Assembly (NCBI RefSeq): GCF_036408795.1
Contig: NZ_JAZGJP010000001.1
Span: 124,001-188,000, forward strand
DNA: 64,000 bases
Reading direction: 5' to 3'
DNA from: Olsenella_L kribbiana
Lineage (GTDB): Bacteria; Actinomycetota; Coriobacteriia; Coriobacteriales; Atopobiaceae
Under the pieces are notes generated by a model. That model saw nothing but the letters and a program-made list of their open reading frames with translations. It ran no database searches and was not told the origin of the DNA. Shown here in pieces: positions 8,133 to 16,546 of the stretch. Within the stretch, counting starts at the first letter, position 1; each line of letters starts with the position of its first letter. Both the position numbers and the translations under genes were made by a program.

Positions 8133-9368
8133 ATGGCTGATTTCATGGCAGAAGACGCCGAGTACGTTATGCATACCTATGGCCGGCTCCCGATCGAGCC
8201 GGTGCTTGGCCATGGATCCACTCTCGTGGACTCGACGGGCAAGGAATATCTCGACTTCTTGGCAGGCGTCGGCGCGGTCTCTCTGGGACACTGCAACCCG
8301 GTCGTGCGTGATGCCCTCGCCGAGCAGGTCGGCAAGGTCTGGCAGACAAGCAACTACTTCTATGCGGAGAACAGGGCGGAGCTTGCGCATGATCTCTCGG
8401 ACCTGCTCTCGAAGACGACGGATGCAGAGGGTCACATCACGGGCTCTACCGGCACGAAGTGGCAGACCTTCTTCGGCAACTCCGGTGCCGAGGCAAACGA
8501 AGGCGCCATCAAGGTCGCACGCCGCTGGGGCGAAGAGGAGCTCGGCGGCGCTACGGGCATCCTGACAGCGCAGCGGAGCTTCCACGGACGTACGCTCGCA
8601 ACGCTTGCAGCGACCGGCCAGGCAGCCTTCCACAAGTCGTTCCTGCCGATGCCAGCAGGATTTGCGGCCTTCCCGCTGAACGATGCGGATGCCCTCGAGG
8701 CTGCCATCGTGAATCCTCCGGCAGGCACCGGTCCCCTCTGTGCTGTCATGCTCGAGTGCATCCAGGGCGAGGGCGGCGTCTGGCCGGCTGAGGCAGCATT
8801 CCTGAAGCGTGCTCGCGAGCTCTGCTCTGAGCACCACCTCATGCTCATCATCGACGAGGTGCAGACCGGCTTCTTCCGTACCGGCGCTCCCTTCGCCTAC
8901 CAGCTTGCCGGCATCGAGCCTGACATCGTCTCCCTTGCGAAGGGCATCGCGGACGGCTTCCCGATGGGTGCTGTGTGCGCTCGCGAAGAGGTCGCTTCGC
9001 TCATGCATCCGGGCGACCATGGTTCGACCTTCGGCGGCAACTGCCTTGCGGCGACGGCAGGACGTGCCTGCGTCGAGGAGATGGTCAAGGAGGACATCGG
9101 CGAGCACGTGATCGAGGCAGGAAACCATCTGGCAGAAGGCCTCGCGAAGCTTCCACATGTGACCGAGGTCAGAGGGCATGGCCTCATGCGTGGAGCCCAG
9201 CTCGATGTACCGTTTGCGACTGAGGCTGTAGACAAGGGCCTTGAGGCAGGCCTCATCCTGAACCACATCGGCGACTCGATCCTGCGCTTCCTGCCTCCTC
9301 TTGTCATCACCAACGCTGAGATCGACACGATGCTCGAGCGCCTGGGGAAGATCCTCGAAGAAGCCTAG
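8133..9368 (+). CDS. argD: Acetylornithine aminotransferase ArgD
   Basis: 411 residues from ATG 8133, preceded by GAGGAG with seven bases of spacing; a possible start at 8109 overlaps argB and lacks support. A class III PLP aminotransferase converting N-acetylglutamate semialdehyde to N-acetylornithine. Visible motifs: NSGAEANEGAIK (phosphate contact), RSFHGRT, the cofactor aspartate in LIIDEVQTGFFRTG, the Schiff-base lysine in SLAKGIADGFPMGA, and STFGGN. The last four bases overlap the end of the convergent hydrolase gene, so no dedicated terminator separates them. Confidence 0.95.
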   Translation: MADFMAEDAEYVMHTYGRLPIEPVLGHGSTLVDSTGKEYLDFLAGVGAVSLGHCNPVVRDALAEQVGKVWQTSNYFYAENRAELAHDLSDLLSKTTDAEGHITGSTGTKWQTFFGNSGAEANEGAIKVARRWGEEELGGATGILTAQRSFHGRTLATLAATGQAAFHKSFLPMPAGFAAFPLNDADALEAAIVNPPAGTGPLCAVMLECIQGEGGVWPAEAAFLKRARELCSEHHLMLIIDEVQTGFFRTGAPFAYQLAGIEPDIVSLAKGIADGFPMGAVCAREEVASLMHPGDHGSTFGGNCLAATAGRACVEEMVKEDIGEHVIEAGNHLAEGLAKLPHVTEVRGHGLMRGAQLDVPFATEAVDKGLEAGLILNHIGDSILRFLPPLVITNAEIDTMLERLGKILEEA

Positions 9369-10237
9369 GATTCCTCGCAGGCCCTTACCATCGTCCGGAA
9401 GAGCGCGTCCGTCACATCCTGGGGCGCCTCTTTCGGAAGCGTATGGCCATGGCCTGGGACAATCACAAGCTCTGCGCCTGGGATGGCAGAGGCGATAGCC
9501 TCGGTCTCCTCGGGCTTTATAACGTCATTCTCTCCCGCCATGATCGTGGTCGGACAGGAGATTGACATGAGGCTCTTTGCCTCGATATGGGGCTCCTCGT
9601 CCATGAGGCGAAGGAGGTCTGCGGTCGTGCGTGCCTCTGCTGCGGCAGGAGTAAAAAGCGCAGGGTCTATGGCACCTGCCGGATCGAGCGACTCTGTCCA
9701 GCTTGCCCACTCGTCGAGCTCGCGTGCTGCACCCTCAACATCCCAGCCGTCGCTGTAGATTCCCTCGGGCGAAAGGTTTGCGCCGGATGCCGTGCAGGAG
9801 AGGACCCGCTCAGGACAGTCGCGTGCCAGAAGAAGGGCCAGGATGCCGCCATCCGAGAAGCCGAGGATGTGGAACTTGCTTATGCCCCATGCGTCCATCA
9901 CGGCAAGGGCATCTGCTTCCATGAGCTCATAGGTGAGATGCTCTGATCCCCGTGTGCTCTTGCCCTGGCCACGCGAATCGACACCGATGGCAGGATTTCC
10001 GCCTGCCACGACCGCATCGATCGTCGGTCCGAATATGCCATGCTCCTCGCCATTTCCATGGAGGAAGAGGACGGGTGCATCCTCTGGATTCTCTTTCCAG
10101 GGCGCATCTGCCCCATAGGCAAAGGCAGCGATCCTCGCGCCATCAGGACGCTCGATAAGCTCAGCTCTGAGAGGTGCCACATGGGGGCGCTCATAGGGCG
10201 AGGGAAAATGGAGCTGTGGCGGGACAGGCATATGCAT
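9365..10237 (-). CDS. Alpha/beta hydrolase
   Basis: 290 residues, convergent with argD and overlapping it by four bases. The fold signs are clear: oxyanion loop VLFLHGNGEEHG, nucleophile elbow GFSDGG (Ser near 145), the acid region IMAGENDVI, and a catalytic His in VPGHGHTLP. The family covers esterases, lipases, C-C hydrolases and haloperoxidase-like enzymes, so substrate cannot be assigned. The mature protein has no signal peptide and should be cytoplasmic. It follows metG on the same strand after a short hairpin-containing gap. Confidence 0.85.
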   Translation of the reverse strand: MHMPVPPQLHFPSPYERPHVAPLRAELIERPDGARIAAFAYGADAPWKENPEDAPVLFLHGNGEEHGIFGPTIDAVVAGGNPAIGVDSRGQGKSTRGSEHLTYELMEADALAVMDAWGISKFHILGFSDGGILALLLARDCPERVLSCTASGANLSPEGIYSDGWDVEGAARELDEWASWTESLDPAGAIDPALFTPAAAEARTTADLLRLMDEEPHIEAKSLMSISCPTTIMAGENDVIKPEETEAIASAIPGAELVIVPGHGHTLPKEAPQDVTDALFRTMVRACEES

Positions 10238-10260
10238 GGGGAAAGGTCCTTTCCAAAGGA

Positions 10261-10286
10261 AAGCGCCCGCCCGAAGGCGGACGCTT
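10261..10286 (-). terminator. Hairpin downstream of metG
   Basis: The stem AAGCG-x-CCGCC pairs with GGCGG-x-CGCTT around a CGAA loop, nine bases past the metG stop. There is no strong T tract on the minus strand. A second inverted repeat (GGAAAGG/CCTTTCC, 10240-10254) lies just beyond it, before the hydrolase start. Confidence 0.55.
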
Positions 10287-10294
10287 GAAGTGGT

Positions 10295-12328
10295 CTATTT
10301 CTGCCCTGGCTTCTTCTCGAAGAAGTCGTAGCGCGGAGGCAGCGCCACGAGCTCGTGTGCCTCAGGCGTCTCTCCCTGCGCTTCGGCGAGCTCGGTGACG
10401 CCGTCGAAGGCGTGGTCCCAGCTGAAGAAGAGCTCGGGCTTGAAGTTCAGATGCTCGCAGATCTTCGCGCAGCCGAAAGGCGTTGCCGGATGCATGAGGA
10501 GCGTCACGGTACGAAGCGCTCGGAACGCATTGGCAAGTGCCTGGACATAGGCGTCGTGGTCGTCCTTGGCGGCCTTCGACTCGTCGCCCCAGCGCTTGTT
10601 GGCAGCGCGGCAGTACTCTTCTGCAACAGAGAGTGCCGTATGGGCATCGAAGACGGCGCAGGCACGCTCGAAGGCAAGCGTCGCCTCGTTTGCAGCATCG
10701 ACAACTTCCTGCTCAGGTGCGACTTCTGGCAGGTGCCCGTCGCAGTTGTTTGCGGCACCGTAGAAGCAGCTCCTCGCAAGGCGGTTGAAGATGTTCGTCA
10801 GGAAGGCGCTCTCCTTGAGGGCAGGGTCGACGACGCGCGGATCGTCCTTCACGAGAATCTCTTCGCCGGTCTTCTTGTCCTTGTGGCTCACGGAGGTGTC
10901 ATAGGGCTTCGGGGAGAAGCTCACAGCCTTCTGGTCGAGAGCAAGGCTCAGCCAATGGGTGCGGAGCTGCTCGGGCGTGTAGTGGTCCAGAAGCTCCTCT
11001 GCCATGGGCGGTTTGATCTTGCCGGAGCTCGAGGCCTTCTTGTTCATGAAGAGGATGTGGTAGTTCGCGACTGGCGTGTCCTGGAAGAGGCCCCAGTCGA
11101 GCGCTTCCCACATCGCAGGCTGTGCGACGCAGTAGAAGTAGATGTTGTCCTGGCCTATGAACTGGAAGACCTTTGCATCGTCTGCACACCACCAGTCATG
11201 CCAGTCCGTGGAGGAGTAGCGGCCTTCAGGGGCATTCGCAAGCACGGTCTGGACGAAGGAGATAGGTGCCCAGAGGCTCTCAGGCCAGACCCAGACCGTG
11301 AGGTCCTTTGTGTCTTCGAGATCGGGTGCCGGGACGCCCCAGGAGATGTTGCCGGTGAGGCGGAAGGGGAGAAGCGTCTTGCCGGTGCGGAAGCGCACAC
11401 CTGCCTCTTCGAGGATCTCGCGGGCATGGTCGCGGTCTTCCCAGTTCTCGAAGCTGACAGAGAAGGACTGCTGGTTGCCCTCTGCCGGCGTCACGGTATG
11501 GGCCGGAAGCTTCGGCTCTGCAGCTCTGAAGGCGTCCTCGAAGCGCTGCTGGATGTAGATGACCGGGTCGACGAGGCTCTCGCGGACCGTCTTCGTGACA
11601 ATCGGGCGCACCTGCGGAGCCTTGTCCCACTCGTCCGTGAGCTTCTCGAGGTCCTTGCGGAAGGCAGGGAGATCGAAGTACCAGTTGTCGACAGGACGGA
11701 GCTCCGGCTTCGTGCCGGTAAGCTGGCTCACCGGGTCGATGAGCTCTTCGGGGTCGAACTGGTGGCCAAGATCGCACTCGTCAGCGTAGGCCTTCTCGGA
11801 CTTGCAGCCCTTGACGGGGCAGCGGCCGATGACCTGGCGGCCATTCAGGAACTGGCCTGCCTTCACGTCGTAGAACTGCCTCGTGGACATCTTCCTCAGA
11901 TAGCCACGCTCATAGAGGCGCTCCAAGATCTCCTTCGAGAGCTTTGCATGGATCGGACGTGCCGGTTCGAGGCCAGAGCCTGCAAAGATATCGAGCGAGA
12001 TGCCATAGGCATCCAGAGCTTCCTTCTGGAGGTTGTGGTTCGCTTGGACATAGTCGACAATCGTGCCCTCGTAGCCTTCCTCTTCCACCTTCTTGCGGTA
12101 GCCCTCCATGATGGGGGAGCCATAGCAGTCGGTACCCGAGACGAAGATCACGTTCTTGCGGCCGATGCGGTCGCGCAGGAAGCGGGCGAAGAAGTCGGCA
12201 GGCACGAACACGCCGCCGATATGCCCGAAGTGGAGATTCTTGTTGCCATACGGCATGCCGCCGGTGATGACCGCACGCTTGGGGAACTGCGGGCGCTCTG
12301 TGGATGCTTTAGCTGCTTCTGAAGCCAT
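10295..12328 (-). CDS. metG: Methionyl-tRNA synthetase
   Basis: 677 residues. Charges tRNA-Met. The class I HIGH motif is FGHIG in NLHFGHIGG. A zinc-knuckle-like insertion is seen around GRCPVKGC with further Cys downstream (YADECDLG). The anticodon-binding region follows (NIFNRLARSCF onward). The loop normally reading KMSKS is KKASSSGK here, an unusual form discussed in the findings. There is no obvious C-terminal dimerisation (Trbp111-like) domain; the protein ends soon after the helical domain. It is divergent from the DUF3267 gene across a gap of less than 60 bases that must hold both promoters. Confidence 0.93.
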   Translation of the reverse strand: MASEAAKASTERPQFPKRAVITGGMPYGNKNLHFGHIGGVFVPADFFARFLRDRIGRKNVIFVSGTDCYGSPIMEGYRKKVEEEGYEGTIVDYVQANHNLQKEALDAYGISLDIFAGSGLEPARPIHAKLSKEILERLYERGYLRKMSTRQFYDVKAGQFLNGRQVIGRCPVKGCKSEKAYADECDLGHQFDPEELIDPVSQLTGTKPELRPVDNWYFDLPAFRKDLEKLTDEWDKAPQVRPIVTKTVRESLVDPVIYIQQRFEDAFRAAEPKLPAHTVTPAEGNQQSFSVSFENWEDRDHAREILEEAGVRFRTGKTLLPFRLTGNISWGVPAPDLEDTKDLTVWVWPESLWAPISFVQTVLANAPEGRYSSTDWHDWWCADDAKVFQFIGQDNIYFYCVAQPAMWEALDWGLFQDTPVANYHILFMNKKASSSGKIKPPMAEELLDHYTPEQLRTHWLSLALDQKAVSFSPKPYDTSVSHKDKKTGEEILVKDDPRVVDPALKESAFLTNIFNRLARSCFYGAANNCDGHLPEVAPEQEVVDAANEATLAFERACAVFDAHTALSVAEEYCRAANKRWGDESKAAKDDHDAYVQALANAFRALRTVTLLMHPATPFGCAKICEHLNFKPELFFSWDHAFDGVTELAEAQGETPEAHELVALPPRYDFFEKKPGQK

Positions 12329-12386
12329 GACCTATCCTTCATTCTTGGCTATACGGCACGCTCTATTGTATGCCACGGCAGGCGGT

Positions 12387-12962
12387 ATGGGCAGAATGGA
12401 ATATGTGTTTGCTGAAGGAGGGAGAGCGTCTGTGGAAGTCAGAGGAGAGGTCGATGTGCTCGGCGATGCCGTGCTGCAGAGAAGGATGCTTGTGCAGTCT
12501 GTGCTCGTGCTGGCCCTGGGCCTGGCTCCCTCGCTCATTGCGGCAGCCTTCGGCGGATGGGCCATCTTCCGTAACGGCTGGGCCGTGCTCTGGACTGTCC
12601 TTGTCACGATGGCATGCTTTGCTGTCCACGAGCTCGTGCATGCCCTCTTCTTCCTCATCATGTCCCATGGCAAGTGCCATATCAGCTTCGGGGCTGCGGC
12701 AGGCTTCCTCTACACGAGGACTGATGACTGCATGCTGCCGAAGGGGCGCTTCGTCTGCGTGCTCCTGGCGCCGACCATTCTCGTGACGGCAGGCATCGTT
12801 GCTGCTGGCTTCGTCCTGTCCTATCCTGCAGAGTCGCTGATTGTGGCAGCGGTGCATCTCTCCGGCTGCGTAGGGGACTGGGACATGGCCGGGACGATTG
12901 CCACGACGTCCCATGTCACCCATGTGAAGGACTCCGAAACCGGCTGCATCCTTCTGGGGTAG
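12387..12962 (+). CDS. DUF3267-like membrane protein with HExxH motif
   Basis: 191 residues from ATG 12387 (a second ATG is at 12396). Four hydrophobic segments are seen, roughly 35-55, 64-80, 82-93 and 120-145. The motif HELVH (81-85) sits at the start of one helix, which matches the DUF3267 family of putative membrane zincin peptidases. Near the C terminus the segment GCVGDWDMAG could supply a third metal ligand. Function is unknown; intramembrane or membrane-proximal proteolysis is a family-level guess. The stop is followed within four bases by the decayed end of a minus-strand ABC ATPase. Confidence 0.7.
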   Translation: MGRMEYVFAEGGRASVEVRGEVDVLGDAVLQRRMLVQSVLVLALGLAPSLIAAAFGGWAIFRNGWAVLWTVLVTMACFAVHELVHALFFLIMSHGKCHISFGAAAGFLYTRTDDCMLPKGRFVCVLLAPTILVTAGIVAAGFVLSYPAESLIVAAVHLSGCVGDWDMAGTIATTSHVTHVKDSETGCILLG

Positions 12963-12965
12963 CAC

Positions 12966-13325
12966 TCAGAGCTCGAGGACAGCAGTGCATGCCTGCGCAA
13001 GACCGAAGTCGTGCGCAGCGGGCATGACGGAAGCGCCATGTGCCGTCTGCCCGAGGAGCATGTCGGCTGCCATCTTCCGGTTTCTGGCATCGAGCGGGGC
13101 TGTAGGCTTGTCTGCGAAGATCACGGGAGCTTCATGGGGGCACAGGGCGTCCGGAACAGATTCCGGATCTGCTTTGCCGCCATTCTCGGGCAGGGTGCTG
13201 ATTGCGTCGATTCTCGCATGGCTGCCAATCCCGAAGACCATGCATATGCGGACAGCACTGACGCAGCTGATGATGCCCTTGCTCATATGGAGCATGCTGA
13301 CCAGGACGTTGCTGCGTGCCTCCAT
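12966..13325 (-). pseudogene. Decayed ABC transporter ATP-binding protein fragment
   Basis: The C-terminal half of this 119-residue minus-strand frame reads like the end of an ABC ATPase. It has a Walker B region (VIFADKPTAPLDARNR), then an H-loop-like segment (HGASVMPAAHDFGLAQA) and AVLEL, where the frame stops. Intact relatives have DEPT where this has DKPT, so the catalytic glutamate is lost. No LSGGQ signature or Walker A is recognisable upstream, and the start has no family resemblance. I read it as the decayed remnant of an ABC ATPase, possibly of the lipoprotein-release or antimicrobial-peptide type. No partner permease remains nearby. Confidence 0.6.
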
Positions 13326-13514
13326 GAGATGAAAGACATTCTGCGTTTAAGGAGGTCTTGCCTCAGTGGTGGGGTCTTTCAGTTCCAAGAGCTCGACCCA
13401 TACTGTATGACGGCGCCGTTTGTGTTATGGATTTCACCGCATGGGCGGATATCTGCCTTCCGTTCGGCGGTTCATGATAAAGCGCCCTGAAACGCAGGAG
13501 CGTTGATAGAAGGC
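13326..13514. other. Intergenic stretch without a recognised gene
   Basis: About 190 bases between the ABC ATPase remnant and the terminator of the TIM-barrel gene. Short open frames exist on both strands, but none has a ribosome binding site and a family-like sequence. It may be further decayed sequence of the same lost transporter locus. Confidence 0.4.
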
Positions 13515-13556
13515 AAACATGCAAGGCGGAACCCCAAAGGATTCCGCCTTGCATGT
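13515..13556 (-). terminator. Strong terminator hairpin of the TIM-barrel gene
   Basis: A perfect 16-base inverted repeat (arms 13515-13530 and 13541-13556) with a ten-base loop starts 33 bases past the stop of the minus-strand gene. The stem is long and contains GGCGG/CCGCC. The trailing sequence is only moderately T-rich. Confidence 0.7.
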
Positions 13557-13589
13557 TCTATGCCTTATGCAGGCATTCCTGCTGGTTCA

Positions 13590-14336
13590 CTAGCTCCGGT
13601 ATCGTGCCATCATCTCGGAGAAGAGCTCCTGCACCGAAGGCGGCGTGTACGTGATCGCGTTGGCTCCTGCCTCTATTGTGGCCAGGATGGTATCCGGCTT
13701 GTTGCCGCCGGTTGCAATGATAGGAACTGTCGGATGCTTGGCACGGATGGCCCGCACGATATTGGCTGTCTCCTTGCCTCCTGCAACATTCAGGATGGCA
13801 GCGCCTGCAGCGAGGCGGGCATCGATATCGGTCTGGGGTGTCGCGACTGTCACGACGGTCGGGATATCGACAGCGCGGGAGACGCCGAGCAGGTTCACAT
13901 TCGAGATCGGCGCATTGAGGACGACGCCCATGGCACCCTGGGACTCCACGTCCTTCGCAAGCGATATTGTTCTCATGCCACGTGTCGTGCCGCCGCCGAC
14001 GCCGCAGAATACCGGCACGCTCGCAGCGCTGATGATGGCAGCGGAGATGGACTGCTGGGGCGTGAAGGGATAGACCGCAAACACGGCATCCGCATCGCAG
14101 TTCTTGATGATGGCAAGGTCGGTCGTGAAGACGAGGCTCTTGATCCTTCTGCCGTAGATGACGATGCCGGAGGCACGTCTTATCTCCTGTGGCATCTTCA
14201 GGATGTTGTGGCGGAGCCTCGACTCGATCGAGGGGACGGTACGCTCTTCCTTGGGGATCTGAGGGTTGCCCGAAAGCGGGGGAGCGCTTTCCACGACGGG
14301 GGGATTGCCGGGATTGATGGGCGTTGCTTCGGGCAT
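13590..14336 (-). CDS. TIM-barrel protein of unknown function
   Basis: 248 residues from an ATG with GAGGTG upstream. The body has the alternating strand-helix pattern of a (beta/alpha)8 barrel. Strand-end motifs include IVIYGRRIKSLVFTTDLA, VPVFCGVGGGTT, GVVLNAPIS, VVTVA and the phosphate-binding pair AAILNVAGG and PIIATGG, then GANAITYTPPS at the end. This resembles the KDPG-aldolase and thiamine-phosphate-synthase branch of barrels, where such loops hold a phosphate. I do not recognise the specific family; it has probably been labelled a hydrolase in related genomes. The first 25 residues (Pro-rich) look disordered. Confidence 0.6.
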   Translation of the reverse strand: MPEATPINPGNPPVVESAPPLSGNPQIPKEERTVPSIESRLRHNILKMPQEIRRASGIVIYGRRIKSLVFTTDLAIIKNCDADAVFAVYPFTPQQSISAAIISAASVPVFCGVGGGTTRGMRTISLAKDVESQGAMGVVLNAPISNVNLLGVSRAVDIPTVVTVATPQTDIDARLAAGAAILNVAGGKETANIVRAIRAKHPTVPIIATGGNKPDTILATIEAGANAITYTPPSVQELFSEMMARYRS

Positions 14337-14426
14337 GGGGCACCTCGCTCTGTCTTTGGGATTTTTGCTGCCTTCATGCTACCCACCTGCGCGGGTTTTA
14401 CGCTTTTCGCAGAACAAATTTCTGTG

Positions 14427-14462
14427 GCTGCAACAGATGGCTTTGAATGCTACGGTTGTAGC
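14427..14462 (+). promoter_or_regulatory. Possible structured leader of queH
   Basis: GCTGCAAC (14427-14434) can pair with GTTGTAGC (14455-14462), with one G-U pair, 26 bases before the queH ATG. Queuosine genes are often under preQ1 riboswitches, but I do not see the A-rich tail and pseudoknot bases of the classes I know. Only the pairing is supported. Confidence 0.25.
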
Positions 14463-14488
14463 AGCAATAGACCATAAGAGAGGAATCT

Positions 14489-15109
14489 ATGGGCACACCG
14501 CTCCTTCTTCATGCCTGCTGCGGGCCCTGCTCGCTCGAGCCGGTGAAATATCTGCGCGAGGAAGGCTTCGAGCCGACCATCTGCTGGACAAATCCGAACA
14601 TCCAGCCCATTGAAGAGCATGACAAGCGCCTGAAGACCCTGCTTGCCTGGGCAGATGAAGTGGCCCACGTGCCGGTGATCGTTGCAGAGGACCGCCGCGA
14701 TCTCTGGGAGGCGAAGGTGGCGCCAGCAGGGCTTGCGCGCGAGGCGCGCTGCCGTGCCTGCTACCGCGTGCGTCTCGAGGAGTCCTGCAGGGTGGCGAAG
14801 GAAGAGGGCTTCCACTACATCTCGACGACGCTTGTCGTCTCGCCCTACCAGCTCTTCGATGCCTGCCATGAGGTGCTTTCGAAGCTTGCACCGAAGTATG
14901 GCCTGGAAGAGGTCTGGCGCGACTTCAGGCCCCATTATCCGGAATCGGTCACCGATTCCCGTGCGCTCGGGATGTATCGGCAGAACTACTGCGGCTGCCG
15001 CTTCTCTGCGGCAGAAGCTGCCATCGAACGGCATGAAGCACGCGACATGCGCAAGGCCGAGCACAAGGCGAATCGGGCAGCAGCTCGATGTGTGCCTTGT
15101 GCACAGTGA
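14489..15109 (+). CDS. queH: Epoxyqueuosine reductase QueH
   Basis: 206 residues. QueH (former DUF208) reduces epoxyqueuosine to queuosine in tRNA, the last step of Q synthesis, and replaces the cobalamin-dependent QueG in many anaerobes. The diagnostic cysteines are present: HACCGPCS (C10, C11, C14), RCRACYRVRLE, and YRQNYCGC, which together hold the iron-sulfur and metal sites. AGAGAGGA precedes the ATG. It lies 66 bases upstream of queA, the enzyme that makes its substrate, so the pair works in consecutive steps. Confidence 0.93.
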   Translation: MGTPLLLHACCGPCSLEPVKYLREEGFEPTICWTNPNIQPIEEHDKRLKTLLAWADEVAHVPVIVAEDRRDLWEAKVAPAGLAREARCRACYRVRLEESCRVAKEEGFHYISTTLVVSPYQLFDACHEVLSKLAPKYGLEEVWRDFRPHYPESVTDSRALGMYRQNYCGCRFSAAEAAIERHEARDMRKAEHKANRAAARCVPCAQ

Positions 15110-15175
15110 GCCTGAAAGCTCAAAGCGCGCTATCATCAACAAGGCATAACGTAAAGAACAAAAAGGATTATCTCT

Positions 15176-16339
15176 ATGCGCACTGACGATTTCGACTATC
15201 CGCTGCCTGATGAGCTCATCGCGCAGGAGCCGGCAGACCCGAGGGATTCCTGCCGTCTCTTCGTGCTGCACCGCGAGAACGGTGGCCACGAGTACCGCAC
15301 CTTCACCGATATCGGCGAGTACCTCGAGCCGGGAGACCTGCTCGTCGCAAACAAGACCCGTGTCATGCCGGCACGTCTCGTCGGCAGGAAGCGCCAGACA
15401 GGCGGCGTCTCCGAGACATTGCTCCTGAAGCGCCGCGAGGACAAGGATCCTCTGGGACATGTCTGGGAGTGCCTCGTGAACCCGGGAAAGCGCCTGAAGC
15501 CGGGCAATGTCGTCGAGTATCGTCCCGGTGGCGCCCATGCACCGGAGACGGCTCCGGTCGTCCTTACGGGCGAGATCGTCGACTACGTGGACGATTCGCG
15601 CGGCGGCAGGCTCGTGCGCTTTACGCCGGCAGAGGGGCTTACGCTCGACGAGGCCATGCACAAGGCAGGACATGTGCCCCTGCCTCCCTACATCACGCAG
15701 TATGAGGGCGACCCCGAGAAGTACCAGACCGTCTATGCCATGCATGAGGAGCACTCCGCAGCAGCCCCGACAGCAGGACTTCACTTCACGCCGGAGCTCA
15801 TCGAGCGCCTCGAGAAGCAGGGCATCGGCTGGAAGACTGTGGAGCTCGAGGTCGGCATCGACACCTTCCGCCTCGTCGAGGAGGACGATCCTACGAAGCA
15901 TGTCATGCATACCGAGCGCTATCACGTCCCGCAGGATGTCGTGGATGCCGTGCATGCAACGAAGGCAGCGGGGCACCGCGTGATTGCCGTCGGCACGACG
16001 AGCGTCCGGTCGCTCGAGAGCGCCTGGGAGGCAGATGCACCGGTCTCCAATCCTCCGGTAACGGCACGCCGCTTCGAGGATGCACAGGATTCTGCCAAGG
16101 TCACGGGCAAGGGCGATATCGTGGAGCGCAAGAACGCCACGACGAACCTCTATCTCATGCCGGGCTCGACCTATCACGTGGTCGATGCCCTGATCACGAA
16201 CTTCCATGTGCCGCGCTCGACGCTCATGATGCTTGTCTCCGCCTTCGCGACGAGGGACCAGATCATGGATGCCTACCAGGATGCAATCGACCACCGCTTC
16301 AGGATGCTCTCCTTCGGCGATGCCATGTTCATCGACTAG
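15176..16339 (+). CDS. queA: tRNA preQ1(34) S-adenosylmethionine ribosyltransferase-isomerase QueA
   Basis: 387 residues. QueA transfers and rearranges the ribosyl part of S-adenosylmethionine onto preQ1 in tRNA to give epoxyqueuosine. Family landmarks run through the protein: FDYPLPDELIAQEP at the start, DLLVANKTRVMPARL, the central AAPTAGLHFTPELI, GWKTVELEVGIDTF, AVGTTSVRSLES, and TNFHVPRSTLMMLVSAF near the end. Length is slightly above the usual 340-360 because of a charged insertion near residues 110-140. A strong terminator follows at once. Confidence 0.96.
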   Translation: MRTDDFDYPLPDELIAQEPADPRDSCRLFVLHRENGGHEYRTFTDIGEYLEPGDLLVANKTRVMPARLVGRKRQTGGVSETLLLKRREDKDPLGHVWECLVNPGKRLKPGNVVEYRPGGAHAPETAPVVLTGEIVDYVDDSRGGRLVRFTPAEGLTLDEAMHKAGHVPLPPYITQYEGDPEKYQTVYAMHEEHSAAAPTAGLHFTPELIERLEKQGIGWKTVELEVGIDTFRLVEEDDPTKHVMHTERYHVPQDVVDAVHATKAAGHRVIAVGTTSVRSLESAWEADAPVSNPPVTARRFEDAQDSAKVTGKGDIVERKNATTNLYLMPGSTYHVVDALITNFHVPRSTLMMLVSAFATRDQIMDAYQDAIDHRFRMLSFGDAMFID

Positions 16340-16367
16340 GCTATCTGCAACATATCAAGCTACGAAG

Positions 16368-16400
16368 AAGGCCGGATCTGCTCAGTGCAGGTCCGGCCTT
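16368..16400 (+). terminator. Rho-independent terminator after queA
   Basis: AAGGCCGGA pairs with TCCGGCCTT, and TCTGC with GCAGG (one G-U pair) inside it, closing a five-base loop; TTTGTG follows. It marks the end of native sequence before the IS110 element. Confidence 0.8.
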
Positions 16401-16546
16401 TGTGCTGCCTTGTGGCTGCTTGTCCTAGACGATATGGAGAAAGGCAGCTGGAACCTCATTCAAGAAACAAGGGCCCTCTGTGGGGCATCGTGGGTTAGGC
16501 TTCGGTTGTCCGACCGGCTTACCACATTTCGCAGGAGGTCCCAGCC

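Noticed and set aside
10355..12322. 655-codon open frame opposite metG
   Set aside because: It is the complement of a GC-rich gene with strong codon bias; its sequence has no domain features, and metG on the other strand is certain.
14427..14488. preQ1 riboswitch ahead of queH
   Set aside because: A hairpin is possible but the conserved A-rich tail and pseudoknot bases were not found; kept only as a low-confidence stem.
14450..16294. 614-codon minus-strand frame opposite queH and queA
   Set aside because: Antisense shadow of two well-recognised genes.
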